Assembly: GCA_964420925.1 (NCBI GenBank)
Contig: CAYQVB010000086.1
Span: 59,324-123,323, forward strand
Reading direction: 5' to 3'
Length of the DNA stretch: 64,000 nucleotides
DNA from: JAJEAD01 sp964420925
GTDB lineage: Bacteria; Pseudomonadota; Gammaproteobacteria; HK1
Position 1 is the first letter of the stretch, and the number at the start of each line of letters is the position of its first letter. Shown one piece after another: positions 35,759-45,074 of this stretch. The notes under the pieces were generated by a model. That model saw only the letters and a program-made list of their open reading frames with translations. It had not been told where the DNA came from and did not search any database. The translations under genes were made by a program, and so were the position numbers.

Positions 35759-36259
35759 ATGCGCAGTTTCGGAAGGATTGCCGCTCTGCTTGCGGCAGCA
35801 GCAGCGTCATTTTGCGCGGTGCAGGTTGCCGTGGCGGAAGAGGTCGGCGAGTTTCGCTTTCTCGCGAGTCTCGAGCATGCATACACGACCATCGAACACG
35901 CGGGGGCAAGGTTCACCGGTGGTTCGTCCAGCGGAACCTTCAGCATCGTCGAAAGCACCGGAGGCCCCTTCGTCGAGGGAGCTCACCATCTCGCCACCTG
36001 CGTGGTCCTCATCAGGGAGAGTGGTGGGGAAGTCGAGCTCGAAGCACCTTGCACACTCACCGACGAATCGGGCGACCGTTTGTACGTTCTCTCCGTGAGG
36101 GACTCGGGAGACATCGCGGCGGGCGGGCCGGGACGCATCGAGATTCTGGGCGGCAGCGGAGTGTGGGCAGGCATTCAGGGTTCGTGTTCCTACGACGCGA
36201 AGTACCTCGGCCAGCAGCACATCGTCACGGTTGCCGAATGCGAATGGCGCCGACCGTAG
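35759..36259 (+). CDS. Small secreted protein of unknown function
   Basis: A 166-residue protein with a clear signal peptide (MRSFGRIAALLAAAAASFCAVQVAVAE, cleaved near residue 27). The mature part is rich in Gly, Ser, Thr and Val and predicted to be mostly beta strand (FTGGSSSGTFSIVESTGG, RIEILGGSGVWAGIQGSCSYDAKYLGQQ). Two cysteine pairs are possible: C87/C103-type in CVV and CTL, and C157/C171-type in SCSY and ECEW. I do not recognise a family. AGAGGTGG before the ATG at 35759 supports this start. It is divergent from the acylase gene. Confidence 0.65.
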   Translation: MRSFGRIAALLAAAAASFCAVQVAVAEEVGEFRFLASLEHAYTTIEHAGARFTGGSSSGTFSIVESTGGPFVEGAHHLATCVVLIRESGGEVELEAPCTLTDESGDRLYVLSVRDSGDIAAGGPGRIEILGGSGVWAGIQGSCSYDAKYLGQQHIVTVAECEWRRP

Positions 36260-36328
36260 TCGGGCTGGACCGCGGCGCTCGGGAGCCGGGGTGACGAGCG
36301 CGGTTCGCGACTTCGGGCCGTCGCCCGT

Positions 36329-37210
36329 TCAACCCTCCTGCTGGTGCTCGAAGATCGACGTGTAGCCGCTGGACCAGTCGGGGGGCAGGCGGATCTCCAG
36401 TTCATCGTGCTGGGCATAGCGCGCCTCCCGGCCGCGCAGGGTGTTTCCGGTGTGTGAGTTGCCCCAGGCGATCGCGGTGTAGGAGCGGGCGTCGGCGGCG
36501 TTCATTCCGTGGATCAGAAGAGGTCGCGGCCGCTTGGAAGTGTTCGGCCTCGAGCCGTGGACGGTCACCGGGTGCAGGAGAATGGCATCTCCGGCCGTGC
36601 AGGGGAGTTCCACCGCGCTCGACAGGTCCAGGCTCTCGACATCGCGCGGGCCGACTTCACCGGTCCAGTTTCCCTCGTCGTCGTAGTGCTCGAAGATGCA
36701 TCCACGGTGACTGCCCGGAATCACGGTCAGCGGCCCCTGCTCCTCGCTGACGTCGTACAGGGCAGCCAGGACCTGGATCGTGCCGACGTTGGTGTGAGGG
36801 TAGAAGGGAAAATCCTGATGCCAGCTAACCGCCCCTCGGGTTCCGGGCGGCTTGACGTTGATCATGGAGTCCCGATAGACGACATCGGGTCCCAGAACGT
36901 CCGAGGCCAGGTCCGCGAGGTGCGAGTCCGTCGCCACCGCCCAGAACTCGGGATCCTGATCCGGCAGGCGCTCGATGCGATACACGCACGGTTTTTCGGC
37001 GTTGTGTTCGGGCGCAAGCGAGAACCACCGATTGGAGCGGGTGAGAGCGCGGCTGCGTTCGATCGCCCGTTCGTACGCGTCGCGCATGCGCTCGAGCCAG
37101 GCGTCTTCCAGGACATCCTTGCAGAGCACATAGCCCCGCTCGAAGTAGCGTTCGCGGTCGGACTGGCCCAGCACCTTGGGCGGGTGCGACAGGACTGCTT
37201 CGGGCTTCAT
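36329..37210 (-). CDS. Phytanoyl-CoA dioxygenase (PhyH) family protein, second copy
   Basis: A 293-residue Fe(II)/2-oxoglutarate dioxygenase, unlike the PhyH protein at 24.6 kb outside the catalytic core. Iron ligands are H131 and D133 in SWHQDFPFYPHTN and H218 in VTVHGSRPN; R229 probably binds 2-oxoglutarate. PGSHRG at 166-171 is a family hallmark. The ATG at 37210 is preceded by GGGAAGGA, which I prefer to the GTG six codons upstream. Its substrate is unknown. It lies near urocanate hydratase on the same strand but 160 bases away, so a shared transcript is possible. Confidence 0.82.
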   Translation of the reverse strand: MKPEAVLSHPPKVLGQSDRERYFERGYVLCKDVLEDAWLERMRDAYERAIERSRALTRSNRWFSLAPEHNAEKPCVYRIERLPDQDPEFWAVATDSHLADLASDVLGPDVVYRDSMINVKPPGTRGAVSWHQDFPFYPHTNVGTIQVLAALYDVSEEQGPLTVIPGSHRGCIFEHYDDEGNWTGEVGPRDVESLDLSSAVELPCTAGDAILLHPVTVHGSRPNTSKRPRPLLIHGMNAADARSYTAIAWGNSHTGNTLRGREARYAQHDELEIRLPPDWSSGYTSIFEHQQEG

Positions 37211-37369
37211 GGTCCTTCCCTTGCTCACTCCCGGTGTGGTGAATCTTCGGTGCTTCGGACGGTCGACTCAAACCCCTTTGATCCTGGACTTCGCCGAGCA
37301 ACCCTCCGGGAATCGGTTCCGTCACCGTGGGCGGCGCACGTGGTCTCGTTTCGACTGGCGATCGCAGCC

Positions 37370-39010
37370 TCAGTCCACAAAACCTGCCCGGATATCACTG
37401 CCGGCGAGGAACTCCACCGCCTCGGGGACTCCGGCGTCCGCGTGGCGCACCACCCCGATGCCGGGATCGCTCGCGAAAACCCGCGACACGCGCTCCGCGG
37501 TCTCGTCGCTGCCGTCGAGAATGACCGTCATGCCGGCCGAGATCGAGCCGCCGATGTCGCCCGCGTTCTGGTGGATGGCGACGAGGTCGGCGCCGCCTGC
37601 GACGTTGAGCATCGCGTTGAGATAGGGCCAGTCGCCGATCGCGTCGGAGCCGTCCGGCATGTTCTCGGTCTCGCGCCGCGGCCAGGCGCTCGCGCCGGAG
37701 TCCAGGTGATCGCGGGTCACCGCGACCGGCGCGCAGAGTTCTCCACGCGCCACCATCTCGTTCATGCGCAGCATCATCGCCGCGCGGGCGCCGTAGCCGA
37801 GCCAGCAGGTGCGCGCCGGCAGCCCCTCGATGGGCGCCCACTTCTCCGCGAGCCCGAGCCAGCGCTGCAGGAGCAGGTCGTCGGGAAAGAGATCCCGCGC
37901 CGCGTCATCGGCGGCGCGCTGGTCGGCGGGGTCGCCGGAGAGCAGGACCCAGCGCACCGGCCCGCGGCCGTGCGCGAAGCTCGGCCGCAGGAAGAGCGGG
38001 ACGAATCCCGGCAGCTTGAAGGCGTTCTCGACGCCGTTCGCTTGGGCGGCCGCGCGCAGGTCGTTGCCGTACTCGAAGCAGGGCACGCCCTCGGCCCGGA
38101 GCGCGAGCAGGGCGCGAAGGTGGCGCGCCGCGGTCTCACCGGCCCGGCGTCGATACGATTGCGGGTCGTCTGCGCGCAAGCGCCGCGCCTCGTCCATGGT
38201 CAGGCCGGAAGGCACGTAGCCGTGGAGAAGGTTGTGGGCGGAGGTCTGGTCGGTGACGCAGTCGGGGCGCTCGCGCGCCGAGGCGAAGTGCTCGCACACG
38301 TCGGCTGCGTTTCCCAGCAGCGCGAAGGCCCGCGCCTCGCCCGCCGCGGCCGTGGCCCGGCAGCGGCGCCATGCGGTGTCCAGGTCGTCGAACGCCTCGT
38401 CGACATGTCCGCTCTCCAGGCGCCGCGCGATGCGCGAGGGATCGATCTCCACGATCAGCGCCACCCCGCCGTTCATGGTGATCGCGGGAGGCTGGGCCGA
38501 GCCCATGCCGCCCAGTCCGCCGCTCAGCACCACGCGCCCGGCGAGCGAGCCGTCGAAGTGCCGCGTCGCGCAGGCGCCGAATACTTCGAAGGTGCCCTGC
38601 ATGATCCCCTGGCTGCCGATGTAGGCCCAGGACGCCGCGGTGTACTGGCCGTGGATGGTGAGCCCTTCCGCGCGCAGCCTCTCGAACTCTTCGTGGGTCG
38701 CCCAGCGCGGCACCAGGTTGCAGGTGGCCAGCACCACGCGGGGGCTCGTCGTGTAGCTCCGGAACACCGCCACCGGCTTCCCGGACTGCACCACCAGCGT
38801 TTCGTCGTCGCCGAGCTTGCGCAGCCGCTCGACGATGGCGTGGTACGAGCGCCAGTCGCGCGCGGCCTGTCCGGTGCTCCCGTAGATGATGAGATCCTCG
38901 GGCCGCTCGCCGTTCGCGATGGTGTTCTCGAGCATCCGCAGGATGCCCTCCTGGCGCCAGCCGCGGCAGCGCAGGGTGTTCCCGGTGTGGGGCCTAATCT
39001 CGTTTCGCAT
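37370..39010 (-). CDS. hutU: Urocanate hydratase
   Basis: A 546-residue protein close to the usual 555 residues of HutU, which adds water to urocanate in histidine breakdown with tightly bound NAD+. Family blocks include ENTIANGERPEDLIIYGSTGQAARDW, GLTIHGQYTAASWAYIGSQGI, the NAD loop SGGLGGMGSAQP and LPARTCWLGYGARA with the conserved cysteine. The loop has Ser where Gly is common and PAIT in place of LAAT, small departures. No hutH, hutI or hutG gene is near, so this copy stands alone next to a Liv-type importer. Both may serve uptake and use of urocanate or histidine, by inference. Confidence 0.88.
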   Translation of the reverse strand: MRNEIRPHTGNTLRCRGWRQEGILRMLENTIANGERPEDLIIYGSTGQAARDWRSYHAIVERLRKLGDDETLVVQSGKPVAVFRSYTTSPRVVLATCNLVPRWATHEEFERLRAEGLTIHGQYTAASWAYIGSQGIMQGTFEVFGACATRHFDGSLAGRVVLSGGLGGMGSAQPPAITMNGGVALIVEIDPSRIARRLESGHVDEAFDDLDTAWRRCRATAAAGEARAFALLGNAADVCEHFASARERPDCVTDQTSAHNLLHGYVPSGLTMDEARRLRADDPQSYRRRAGETAARHLRALLALRAEGVPCFEYGNDLRAAAQANGVENAFKLPGFVPLFLRPSFAHGRGPVRWVLLSGDPADQRAADDAARDLFPDDLLLQRWLGLAEKWAPIEGLPARTCWLGYGARAAMMLRMNEMVARGELCAPVAVTRDHLDSGASAWPRRETENMPDGSDAIGDWPYLNAMLNVAGGADLVAIHQNAGDIGGSISAGMTVILDGSDETAERVSRVFASDPGIGVVRHADAGVPEAVEFLAGSDIRAGFVD

Positions 39011-39102
39011 GGTTCGCTCTCGTATGGAAATGGCGTGGCGGCCGGGTGCGATACGCTAACATTGCCGCTCGGCGCTCACTCCATTTCGAGAGGATCCAAC
39101 CC

Positions 39103-40266
39103 ATGAGACACTCCGACAACCCCGCATCCCTCGTTTCCGGCCTCTTCCTCGCCGTGGCCCTGGTCCTCGGCGGTGCGGCGAACGCGGCGGATGCGCTGCG
39201 GATCGGCTTCCACGCTCCCCTGACCGGCTTTGCCGCCGGCGACGGCAAGTCCTCGCGCCTCGGGGCGGAGCTCGCCGCCGAGCAGATCAACGCGGCGGGC
39301 GGGTGCGACGGACGCACCGTCGAGCTCGTCATCTACGACGACCAGGCCAAGGCCGACCAGGCGATCCCCGCCGCCAACAAGATCCTCGGCGAAGGAGTCA
39401 AGGTGGCCATCTCCGGCAGCTACTCCGGCGCGACCCGGGCCGCGGCCGGCGTATTCCAGAAGGCGGGCATCCCCTTCATCTCCGCCTACGCCATCCACCC
39501 CGACATCACCCGGACCGGCGACCACGTGTTCCGCACCTCGTTCATGGGCGAAGTGCAGGGCCGCGCCGGCGCCAAGTTCGTGGGGGAGATGCTGGGTCAC
39601 CAGCGCGTCGTCATGATTACCCTCAACAACGACTTCGGCCAGTCGCTGGCCACCGGCTTCAAGGACAAGGCGGCCGACTTCGGAATCGAAGTGGTCTCGG
39701 AGTACAGCTACAGTATCAAGGACCGCCAGTTCGGCTCCATCGTCGCCGGCGTGAAGCGCGACGCCCCGGATGCGATCTACGCCTCGGGCTACTTCTTCAC
39801 CGCGGGTCCCCTCGTCAGCCAGTTGCGGGCGAGCGGCGTCGAAGCCCCCATCATCGGCCAGGAGGGCTACGACACCCAGCACTTCATCGACATCGCCAAG
39901 GACGCGGCGGAGGGGGTGATGATCACTACGTCGCTGGACCGCGACAGTGAAGACCCTGAGATGCGCGCCTTCATCGACGCCTTCGAGGCCAAGGCGGGCT
40001 TTCCCGCCGACATGGTCGCCGCCGCGACCCACACCGCGGTGCGGGTGATGTGCGATGCGGTGGTGAGAGCAGGGGGAGAAGATTCGGGTGCGGTGCGCGA
40101 GGCGTTGGCCGCCACGAAGGACTTCGCCACCGCCACCGGCCGCGTGTCCTTCAATGCGCTCGGCGAGATCATGAAGGATGTCGAGATCCAGATCGTGAAG
40201 GACGGCGCCTACCGCCACTTCGCGCGCATTCACGATCCGGAGCTGCTGGCCCCGCCCTCGGAGTAG
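39103..40266 (+). CDS. livK: Branched-chain amino acid-type ABC transporter substrate-binding protein
   Basis: A 387-residue periplasmic binding protein of the LivJ/LivK (Leu/Ile/Val-binding) group. The signal peptide runs to about residue 28 (GGAANA-AD). GFHAPLTGFAAGDGKSSRLGAELAAEQINAAGG, KVAISGSYSGATRAAAGVFQKAGIPFIS and QFGSIVAGVKRDAPDAIYASGYF are standard blocks. The ATG at 39103 follows GAGAGGA and is chosen over an upstream in-frame ATG. It heads a five-gene Liv operon and is divergent from urocanate hydratase. The ligand may be an amino acid or a related small acid. Confidence 0.87.
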   Translation: MRHSDNPASLVSGLFLAVALVLGGAANAADALRIGFHAPLTGFAAGDGKSSRLGAELAAEQINAAGGCDGRTVELVIYDDQAKADQAIPAANKILGEGVKVAISGSYSGATRAAAGVFQKAGIPFISAYAIHPDITRTGDHVFRTSFMGEVQGRAGAKFVGEMLGHQRVVMITLNNDFGQSLATGFKDKAADFGIEVVSEYSYSIKDRQFGSIVAGVKRDAPDAIYASGYFFTAGPLVSQLRASGVEAPIIGQEGYDTQHFIDIAKDAAEGVMITTSLDRDSEDPEMRAFIDAFEAKAGFPADMVAAATHTAVRVMCDAVVRAGGEDSGAVREALAATKDFATATGRVSFNALGEIMKDVEIQIVKDGAYRHFARIHDPELLAPPSE

Positions 40267-40327
40267 CCTCCCCGCCGGGTTCCCCCAGCCCCTTTCACGC
40301 CTTCAGCCGGACCGCGAGCGCTCGACC

Positions 40328-41194
40328 GTGTTCCACCTCGAGCTGCTCGTGGTCGGGCTGATCTGGGGGGCCATGTACGCCATGATGGCGCTCGGCCTCA
40401 CCCTGGTGTACGGGCTGCTGCGCATCCTGCACGTGGCCCACGCCGGGGTCTTCGCACTCGGCGCCTACGCCGGCGTCCTGACCGCCAACGCCACCGGCTC
40501 GCTGTGGCTCGCGGTGCCCGCGGCAATCGGCGTCGCCGCCGCGGTCGGCCCCCTCATCTACCGTTTCATCTACGCGCCGATGCTCTCGCGTCCTCCCTAC
40601 GTGGCGCTGATCGCCTCCATCGGCCTCTTCATCGCGATGGAGGACGGGTTCCGACTCCTCTTCGGTCCCTACGGCCTGCCCTTCGACCACAACCCGTGGT
40701 TCGTCACCACCTACGATCTGGGGGGCATCCATCTCAACGCGGTGCAGATCGCGATGGCGGTGTCGACGCTGGTCCTCGCCGGCGCCTTCGGGGCTTTCGT
40801 CTCCGCCACCCGTGTCGGGGTGGCGTGGCGGGCCACTGTCTCCGACCCGCAGATGGCGCAGAGCTTCGGGATTGACCCGGTTCGGGTGCGCTACCTGAAC
40901 TTCGCGATCGGATCGGCGATGGCGGGCGCGGCGGGATTGCTGGTCGGTCTGCTCAACAACCTGGTGGAGCCGGGCATGGGCGCTGTGGTGAGCTACAAGG
41001 GTCTCGCGATCATCGTGCTCGGGGGGCTCGGCAATGTCCCGGGGGCGGTGGTCGCGAGCCTCATCCTCGGGGTGGTCGAGAGCTTCGGGACGGTGTACCT
41101 CGCCGCCGTCCTGGACCGCGACGCGATCGCATTCGCGGTGCTGATCGCGGTCCTCCTGATTCGCCCGCGCGGTCTCTTCGCGTCGGCCCGCTGA
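40328..41194 (+). CDS. livH: Branched-chain amino acid-type ABC permease, LivH-like
   Basis: A 288-residue membrane protein with about eight hydrophobic helices. It has the LivH blocks GLTLVYGLLRILHVAHAGVFALGAY, GVAWRATVSDPQMAQSFGIDPVRV and GLAIIVLGGLGNVPGAVVASLILG. The start is a GTG at 40328, giving the short N-terminus typical of LivH. It pairs with the next gene to form the translocation pore of the importer. Confidence 0.87.
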   Translation: MFHLELLVVGLIWGAMYAMMALGLTLVYGLLRILHVAHAGVFALGAYAGVLTANATGSLWLAVPAAIGVAAAVGPLIYRFIYAPMLSRPPYVALIASIGLFIAMEDGFRLLFGPYGLPFDHNPWFVTTYDLGGIHLNAVQIAMAVSTLVLAGAFGAFVSATRVGVAWRATVSDPQMAQSFGIDPVRVRYLNFAIGSAMAGAAGLLVGLLNNLVEPGMGAVVSYKGLAIIVLGGLGNVPGAVVASLILGVVESFGTVYLAAVLDRDAIAFAVLIAVLLIRPRGLFASAR

Positions 41195-41227
41195 GCATCG
41201 AGACCGAAGCGGCAGGAATCTTCGTCC

Positions 41228-42082
41228 GTGGAGGCATACATTCTCAGTCTGGTGGTGTTCGGCGCCCTCAACGTCATGCTCGCGCTGGGGCTCAACATGA
41301 TCAGCGGCTTCTGCGGCCAGATCAGCCTAGGCCACGCCGCGTTCTACGGCACGGGCGCGTATGCCGCTGCGCTGCTTTCGATCGCGGGCCTGCCCTTTGC
41401 GCTCTGCCTCGCCCTCGGCGCGATGATCGCCGGGGTGCTCGGCCTCATCGTGGGCTTTGCGACGCTCCGGGTGCGCGAGGATTTCCTCGCCATCACCACC
41501 ATGGGCGTCGGCTTCCTCTTCCTCGGCTTCGTACGCAAGCAGGAATGGCTGGGGGGAGAGTTCGGGGTCGCCCAGATCCCCTCACCGCTTACTCCGATGG
41601 GGTTCGCGGTGCTCGCGGTAGGCGGTGCGCTGGCCATGGTCGCGCTCAGCCTGCACCTGCGCCGAAGCTGGATGGGCGAGGTGTTTCGCGCGGTGGCCGC
41701 CGACGAGGACGCGGCGCGCACCCTCGGAGTCGACACCGCGCGCTACAAGCTGTGGGCCTTCGTGCTCGGCACCGCAGGCGCCGGATTCGCGGGCGGCATC
41801 TATGCCCACGTGACGGGGCTGATCGTTCCCGACGCCTTCGATTTCATCCAGTCGGTGACCATCCTCGCGATGGTAGTGGTCGGCGGGATCGGCTCCACCT
41901 GGGGCGTGCTCGCAGGCGCGGTGCTGCTCACCCTGATGCCCGAGCTCTTTCGCTTCGTCAACGACTACAAGCTGCTGATCTACGGCGCGCTGCTGCTCCT
42001 GGTGATGCGCTACAGCCCCTCCGGCCTCGCCGGACTGGCGGATCTGGTCCGGCGACCCGCCTCCCGGAGCGCGGACACATGA
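41228..42082 (+). CDS. livM: Branched-chain amino acid-type ABC permease, LivM-like
   Basis: A 284-residue membrane protein of the LivM group. LGLNMISGFCGQISLGHAAFYGTGAYAAALL, LRVREDFLAITTMGVGFLFLGFV and AVAADEDAARTLGVDTARYKLWAFVLG are characteristic. The GTG at 41228 begins 33 bases after livH, and the stop overlaps the start of the next gene (ATGA at 42079-42082), so translation is coupled. Confidence 0.87.
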   Translation: MEAYILSLVVFGALNVMLALGLNMISGFCGQISLGHAAFYGTGAYAAALLSIAGLPFALCLALGAMIAGVLGLIVGFATLRVREDFLAITTMGVGFLFLGFVRKQEWLGGEFGVAQIPSPLTPMGFAVLAVGGALAMVALSLHLRRSWMGEVFRAVAADEDAARTLGVDTARYKLWAFVLGTAGAGFAGGIYAHVTGLIVPDAFDFIQSVTILAMVVVGGIGSTWGVLAGAVLLTLMPELFRFVNDYKLLIYGALLLLVMRYSPSGLAGLADLVRRPASRSADT

Positions 42083-42858
42083 GCCTGCTCGAGGCCCGGG
42101 CCTTGAGCGTCACCTTCGGCGGGGTGCGCGCGGTTCGCGGGGTCGATATCGCGGTGGAGCAGGGCGAGCTGGTGGGCCTCATCGGGCCGAACGGAGCCGG
42201 CAAGACCACCCTGGTGCGCCTGCTCACCGGCATCGTGCGACCGGGCGCGGGCGAGGTGCGCTTCGATGGGCACGAGGTCACGCGGGCGCCGGTACACGCC
42301 CGTGCGCGCCGTGGGCTCGCCATGACCCACCAGTTGGTCCGCCCCTTCCCCGACATGACCCTGGTCGAGAACGTGGCGCTCGCCGCCGCTCACGCGCTCA
42401 CCTCGCGTCCCCTCGCCGCGTTGCTGCGTACCGGGCGCGGGGCGGCGCGGCGGCGTGCGGGCGAGCTGCTCGAGCGGCTCGGCATCGCGGAGCTCGCCGA
42501 GCGAAGGGCCGCCACCCTTCCGCTCGGAGTGCAGAAGCGCCTCGAAATGGGCCGGGCGCTCGCCATCGCGCCCCGCCTCCTGCTCCTCGACGAACCCCTT
42601 GCCGGACTCAACCAGACCGAGGCGGGTCGGCTCGCCGACCTCATCGTGACCCTCAACCGGGAGGGGCTGAGCGTGGTGCTCGTGGAGCACAACCTGGCGG
42701 AGGTGTTGCGCATCGCGACGCGCCTGGTGGTGATGGTGGACGGCGCGGTGCTCGCGAGCGGCGACGGAGGCGAGGTCATGCGCCGCGCGGACGTACGTGC
42801 CGCCTATCTGGGCGAATCCCGGAGCGAGGAGGGGGAAGCTCCCGGTGCTCGAGGTTGA
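42079..42858 (+). CDS. livG: Branched-chain amino acid-type ABC ATPase, LivG-like
   Basis: A 259-residue ATPase. Walker A is GPNGAGKTT near residues 37-45, Walker B LLLLDEPLAGLN, and the H-loop lies in VLVEHN. The signature motif reads LPLGVQKR rather than LSxGQQR, a LivG-type variation but with Leu-Pro-Leu-Gly an unusual form. The frame is open far upstream inside livM, so the start is set by the ATG overlapping the livM stop. Confidence 0.85.
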   Translation: MSLLEARALSVTFGGVRAVRGVDIAVEQGELVGLIGPNGAGKTTLVRLLTGIVRPGAGEVRFDGHEVTRAPVHARARRGLAMTHQLVRPFPDMTLVENVALAAAHALTSRPLAALLRTGRGAARRRAGELLERLGIAELAERRAATLPLGVQKRLEMGRALAIAPRLLLLDEPLAGLNQTEAGRLADLIVTLNREGLSVVLVEHNLAEVLRIATRLVVMVDGAVLASGDGGEVMRRADVRAAYLGESRSEEGEAPGARG

Positions 42859-43558
42859 GGAGCTCCATTGCGGTTACGGGCTGCTTCGTGCCGTGCAGGG
42901 CGCGAGCTTCCGCGTCCAAGCGGGCCGCATCACCGCATTGCTCGGCCCCAACGGCGCCGGGAAGTCCTCCACCGTCATGGCGATCGCGGGTCACGTGCCG
43001 GTGTCCGCGGGAGCCATCCGTCTTGCGGGAGAATCCATCGCCGCCGTGTCTCCGGTGGCGCGCACCCGCCTCGGGATCGGGCTCGTTCCCGAAGGGCGCC
43101 GGGTATTCTCCGATCTGAGCGTGGCCGAGAACCTGCTCGTGGGGGGCTACGTACACGGCCGCGAGGCGGCGCGCGCCCGGGAGGCGCGGGTGCTCGCGCT
43201 CTTTCCTCGTCTGGAAGAGCGCTACCGCCAGAGAGCGGGAACCCTTTCGGGGGGAGAGCAGCAGATGCTCGCGATCGGGCGTGCCCTGATGGCCGACCCC
43301 AAGGTGCTGCTCATCGACGAGCTCTCGCTCGGCCTGATGCCCGCGGTGGTGGACCAGTGCTTCGCCGCGGTTCTCGACCTCGTGCGCGAGGGAGTGGCGG
43401 TGCTCCTCGTGGAGCAGAACACCCAGCGTGCCCTGGAGCACGCCGACTCGGTGCTGGTGCTGGTGTCGGGGCACACCGTCTACCGCGCGGACGGCGACGA
43501 GGCGCGACGCGACGCCCGCCTCGTCGACTCCTACCTGGGGCTGCGGGAAGCGGGATAG
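42845..43558 (+). CDS. livF: Branched-chain amino acid-type ABC ATPase, LivF-like
   Basis: A 237-residue ATPase. Walker A is GPNGAGKSS, the signature LSGGEQQM, Walker B VLLIDELSLGL, and the H-loop region VLLVEQNTQRAL. The LivF hallmark GLVPEGRRVFSDLSVAENL is present. The GTG at 42845 overlaps the end of livG by 14 bases and is preceded by GGAGGGGGAAG. This completes livKHMGF in the standard order. Confidence 0.87.
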   Translation: MLEVEELHCGYGLLRAVQGASFRVQAGRITALLGPNGAGKSSTVMAIAGHVPVSAGAIRLAGESIAAVSPVARTRLGIGLVPEGRRVFSDLSVAENLLVGGYVHGREAARAREARVLALFPRLEERYRQRAGTLSGGEQQMLAIGRALMADPKVLLIDELSLGLMPAVVDQCFAAVLDLVREGVAVLLVEQNTQRALEHADSVLVLVSGHTVYRADGDEARRDARLVDSYLGLREAG

Positions 43559-43571
43559 CGGAGGCCGGCGC

Positions 43572-44423
43572 CTACGCCTTGATGGTGGAACGCCGCATGA
43601 CTCGCTTGAACCCGTGTCCGTGCAGCCGTGCGCCGATGTCGTCTCGCAGCGCATTGTGCATGACGCAGCGGTTGTCCCAGAGCGCGACCGAACCGGGCTC
43701 CCAGCGGAATCGGCAGATGAACTCGTGGCGTGTGGCGTGGCGTTCGAGAAAGTCGAGCAGGGTGGCGCTTTCCGCCTTGCTCATGCCCTCCAGTTGCCCG
43801 CAGTAGTCGGGGCTGATGAAGAGCGAGGTGCGCCCACTTGCCGGGTGCTCTCGGGTGAGCGGGTGCACACGGAGCTCCGGCGGGTCGTCGAGGTGCATCT
43901 TCATGCCACGGTAGGCGGGAGCTTGCGTTCTCGGGAAGGTCAGGTAGAGGTTGGAGTCGTGCACGCCCTTCAGGCGTCGGGCGAGCCGCTGCATGCCCGG
44001 CGACAGGGTCTCGAACGCGAGGTGCATGTTCGCGAACAGGGTGTCGCCGCCCGCCGGGGGCACGTCGATGGCATGGAGCGCCGCGCCGAGCGGCGGCGTC
44101 TCCCGAAAGGACATGTCGACGTGCCAGCCGCCACCGAAGGCTTCTACCTCGTCGGGCAGCTTGACGACTTCGACGAGCTCCGGATACCCGTTCATCCCGT
44201 CCGCGTAGGGGTAAGGTTCGAGCTCGCCGAAGCGGCGAGAGAAGGCCAGGTGCTGCTCCGGGCTCAGATCCTGATCGCGGAAGAAGAGCACGAGGTGCTG
44301 GCGAAAAGCCTCATGGATACGCGTCCAGGTCCCTTCGTCGAGAGGGCGGGCGAGGTCCACGCCGAGCACCTCGGCGCCGATTGCCGAGGAGTAGGGCCGA
44401 ATGCTAAGGGTCCGTGCGGGCAT
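43572..44423 (-). CDS. TauD/TfdA family dioxygenase
   Basis: A 283-residue Fe(II)/2-oxoglutarate dioxygenase of the TauD/TfdA family. Iron ligands are H101 and D103 in WHVDMSF and H256 in WDNRCVMHNAL; an arginine near 274-277 (RVMRR) would bind 2-oxoglutarate. The start IRPYSSAIGAEVLGVDLARPL is typical. Members release sulfite from taurine or remove ether groups, so the substrate is not fixed. Its location downstream of a sulfite dehydrogenase and its cytochrome, all on one strand, favours a sulfonate substrate. The ATG is preceded by GGAGGCGCC. Confidence 0.8.
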   Translation of the reverse strand: MPARTLSIRPYSSAIGAEVLGVDLARPLDEGTWTRIHEAFRQHLVLFFRDQDLSPEQHLAFSRRFGELEPYPYADGMNGYPELVEVVKLPDEVEAFGGGWHVDMSFRETPPLGAALHAIDVPPAGGDTLFANMHLAFETLSPGMQRLARRLKGVHDSNLYLTFPRTQAPAYRGMKMHLDDPPELRVHPLTREHPASGRTSLFISPDYCGQLEGMSKAESATLLDFLERHATRHEFICRFRWEPGSVALWDNRCVMHNALRDDIGARLHGHGFKRVMRRSTIKA

Positions 44424-44485
44424 CAGGGCGCCTCCGTCGATGTTCGCCGGCGATGCCGGGGCCGGATGGTCAGCGGGGCGGGTCT

Positions 44486-44887
44486 CTACTCGAGCGCCGC
44501 CGCGCCCGCTTCCGCGATCGCGAGGTCGTCGGCTTCGGACGCTCCGCTCACTCCGATGGCGCCGACGAGCTCCCCGCTTCGCTGCAGCGGGAGCGCGCCC
44601 TCCGATGCGAGCAGGCGGCCGCCACGCATCGCGCTCGCTCCCCGGAACCAGTTGTAGTCGGCCAGCCTCGCGATCTTGCCGCCGCGCATCCCGCCGAACT
44701 TCGTGACGGTGTACGCCTGGCCGTAGGAGATATCGAAGTTGATGGGGGCGGCGCCGTCCTGTCGTGCGAAAGCGGCGAGCTCTCCCGCTGTGTCGACCAC
44801 GGTGATGGTGACGGTGGTGCCGAGTTCGGCGCTCTTTGCGAGCGCGGCTTCTACCGCCCGCGTCGCCTCTGCCGCCCTAATGGTCAT
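44486..44887 (-). CDS. GlcG/HbpS (DUF336) family protein
   Basis: A 133-residue protein of the GlcG/HbpS family. It has AEATRAVEAALAKSAELGTTVTITVVDTAGELAAFARQDGA and VTKFGGMRGG at the places expected, and ends with IGVSGASEADDLAIAEAG. Family members bind haem or small ligands, and some are secreted or associated with glycolate or alcohol oxidation; the function here is not clear. The frame continues upstream to 44974, but GAGGAG before the ATG at 44887 and the family length support this start. It sits between the cytochrome and TauD-like genes. Confidence 0.8.
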   Translation of the reverse strand: MTIRAAEATRAVEAALAKSAELGTTVTITVVDTAGELAAFARQDGAAPINFDISYGQAYTVTKFGGMRGGKIARLADYNWFRGASAMRGGRLLASEGALPLQRSGELVGAIGVSGASEADDLAIAEAGAAALE

Positions 44888-45074
44888 GTTCGGAGCTCCT
44901 CGTTTTGGAAGTCGACGTGCGGGTATCCCGCGGGCCGGCATGTTACCCGGGTAGCGGCTGCCGAGCGTACCCACCGATACGGGGGGTGAGGCCGACGCGC
45001 GTGTGACGGTTGCGGACCCCTCACGCCCCGGCTGCGTCGCCTCCCCGGCCGGAGGGGCCGCGCCTGGTTTCCGG

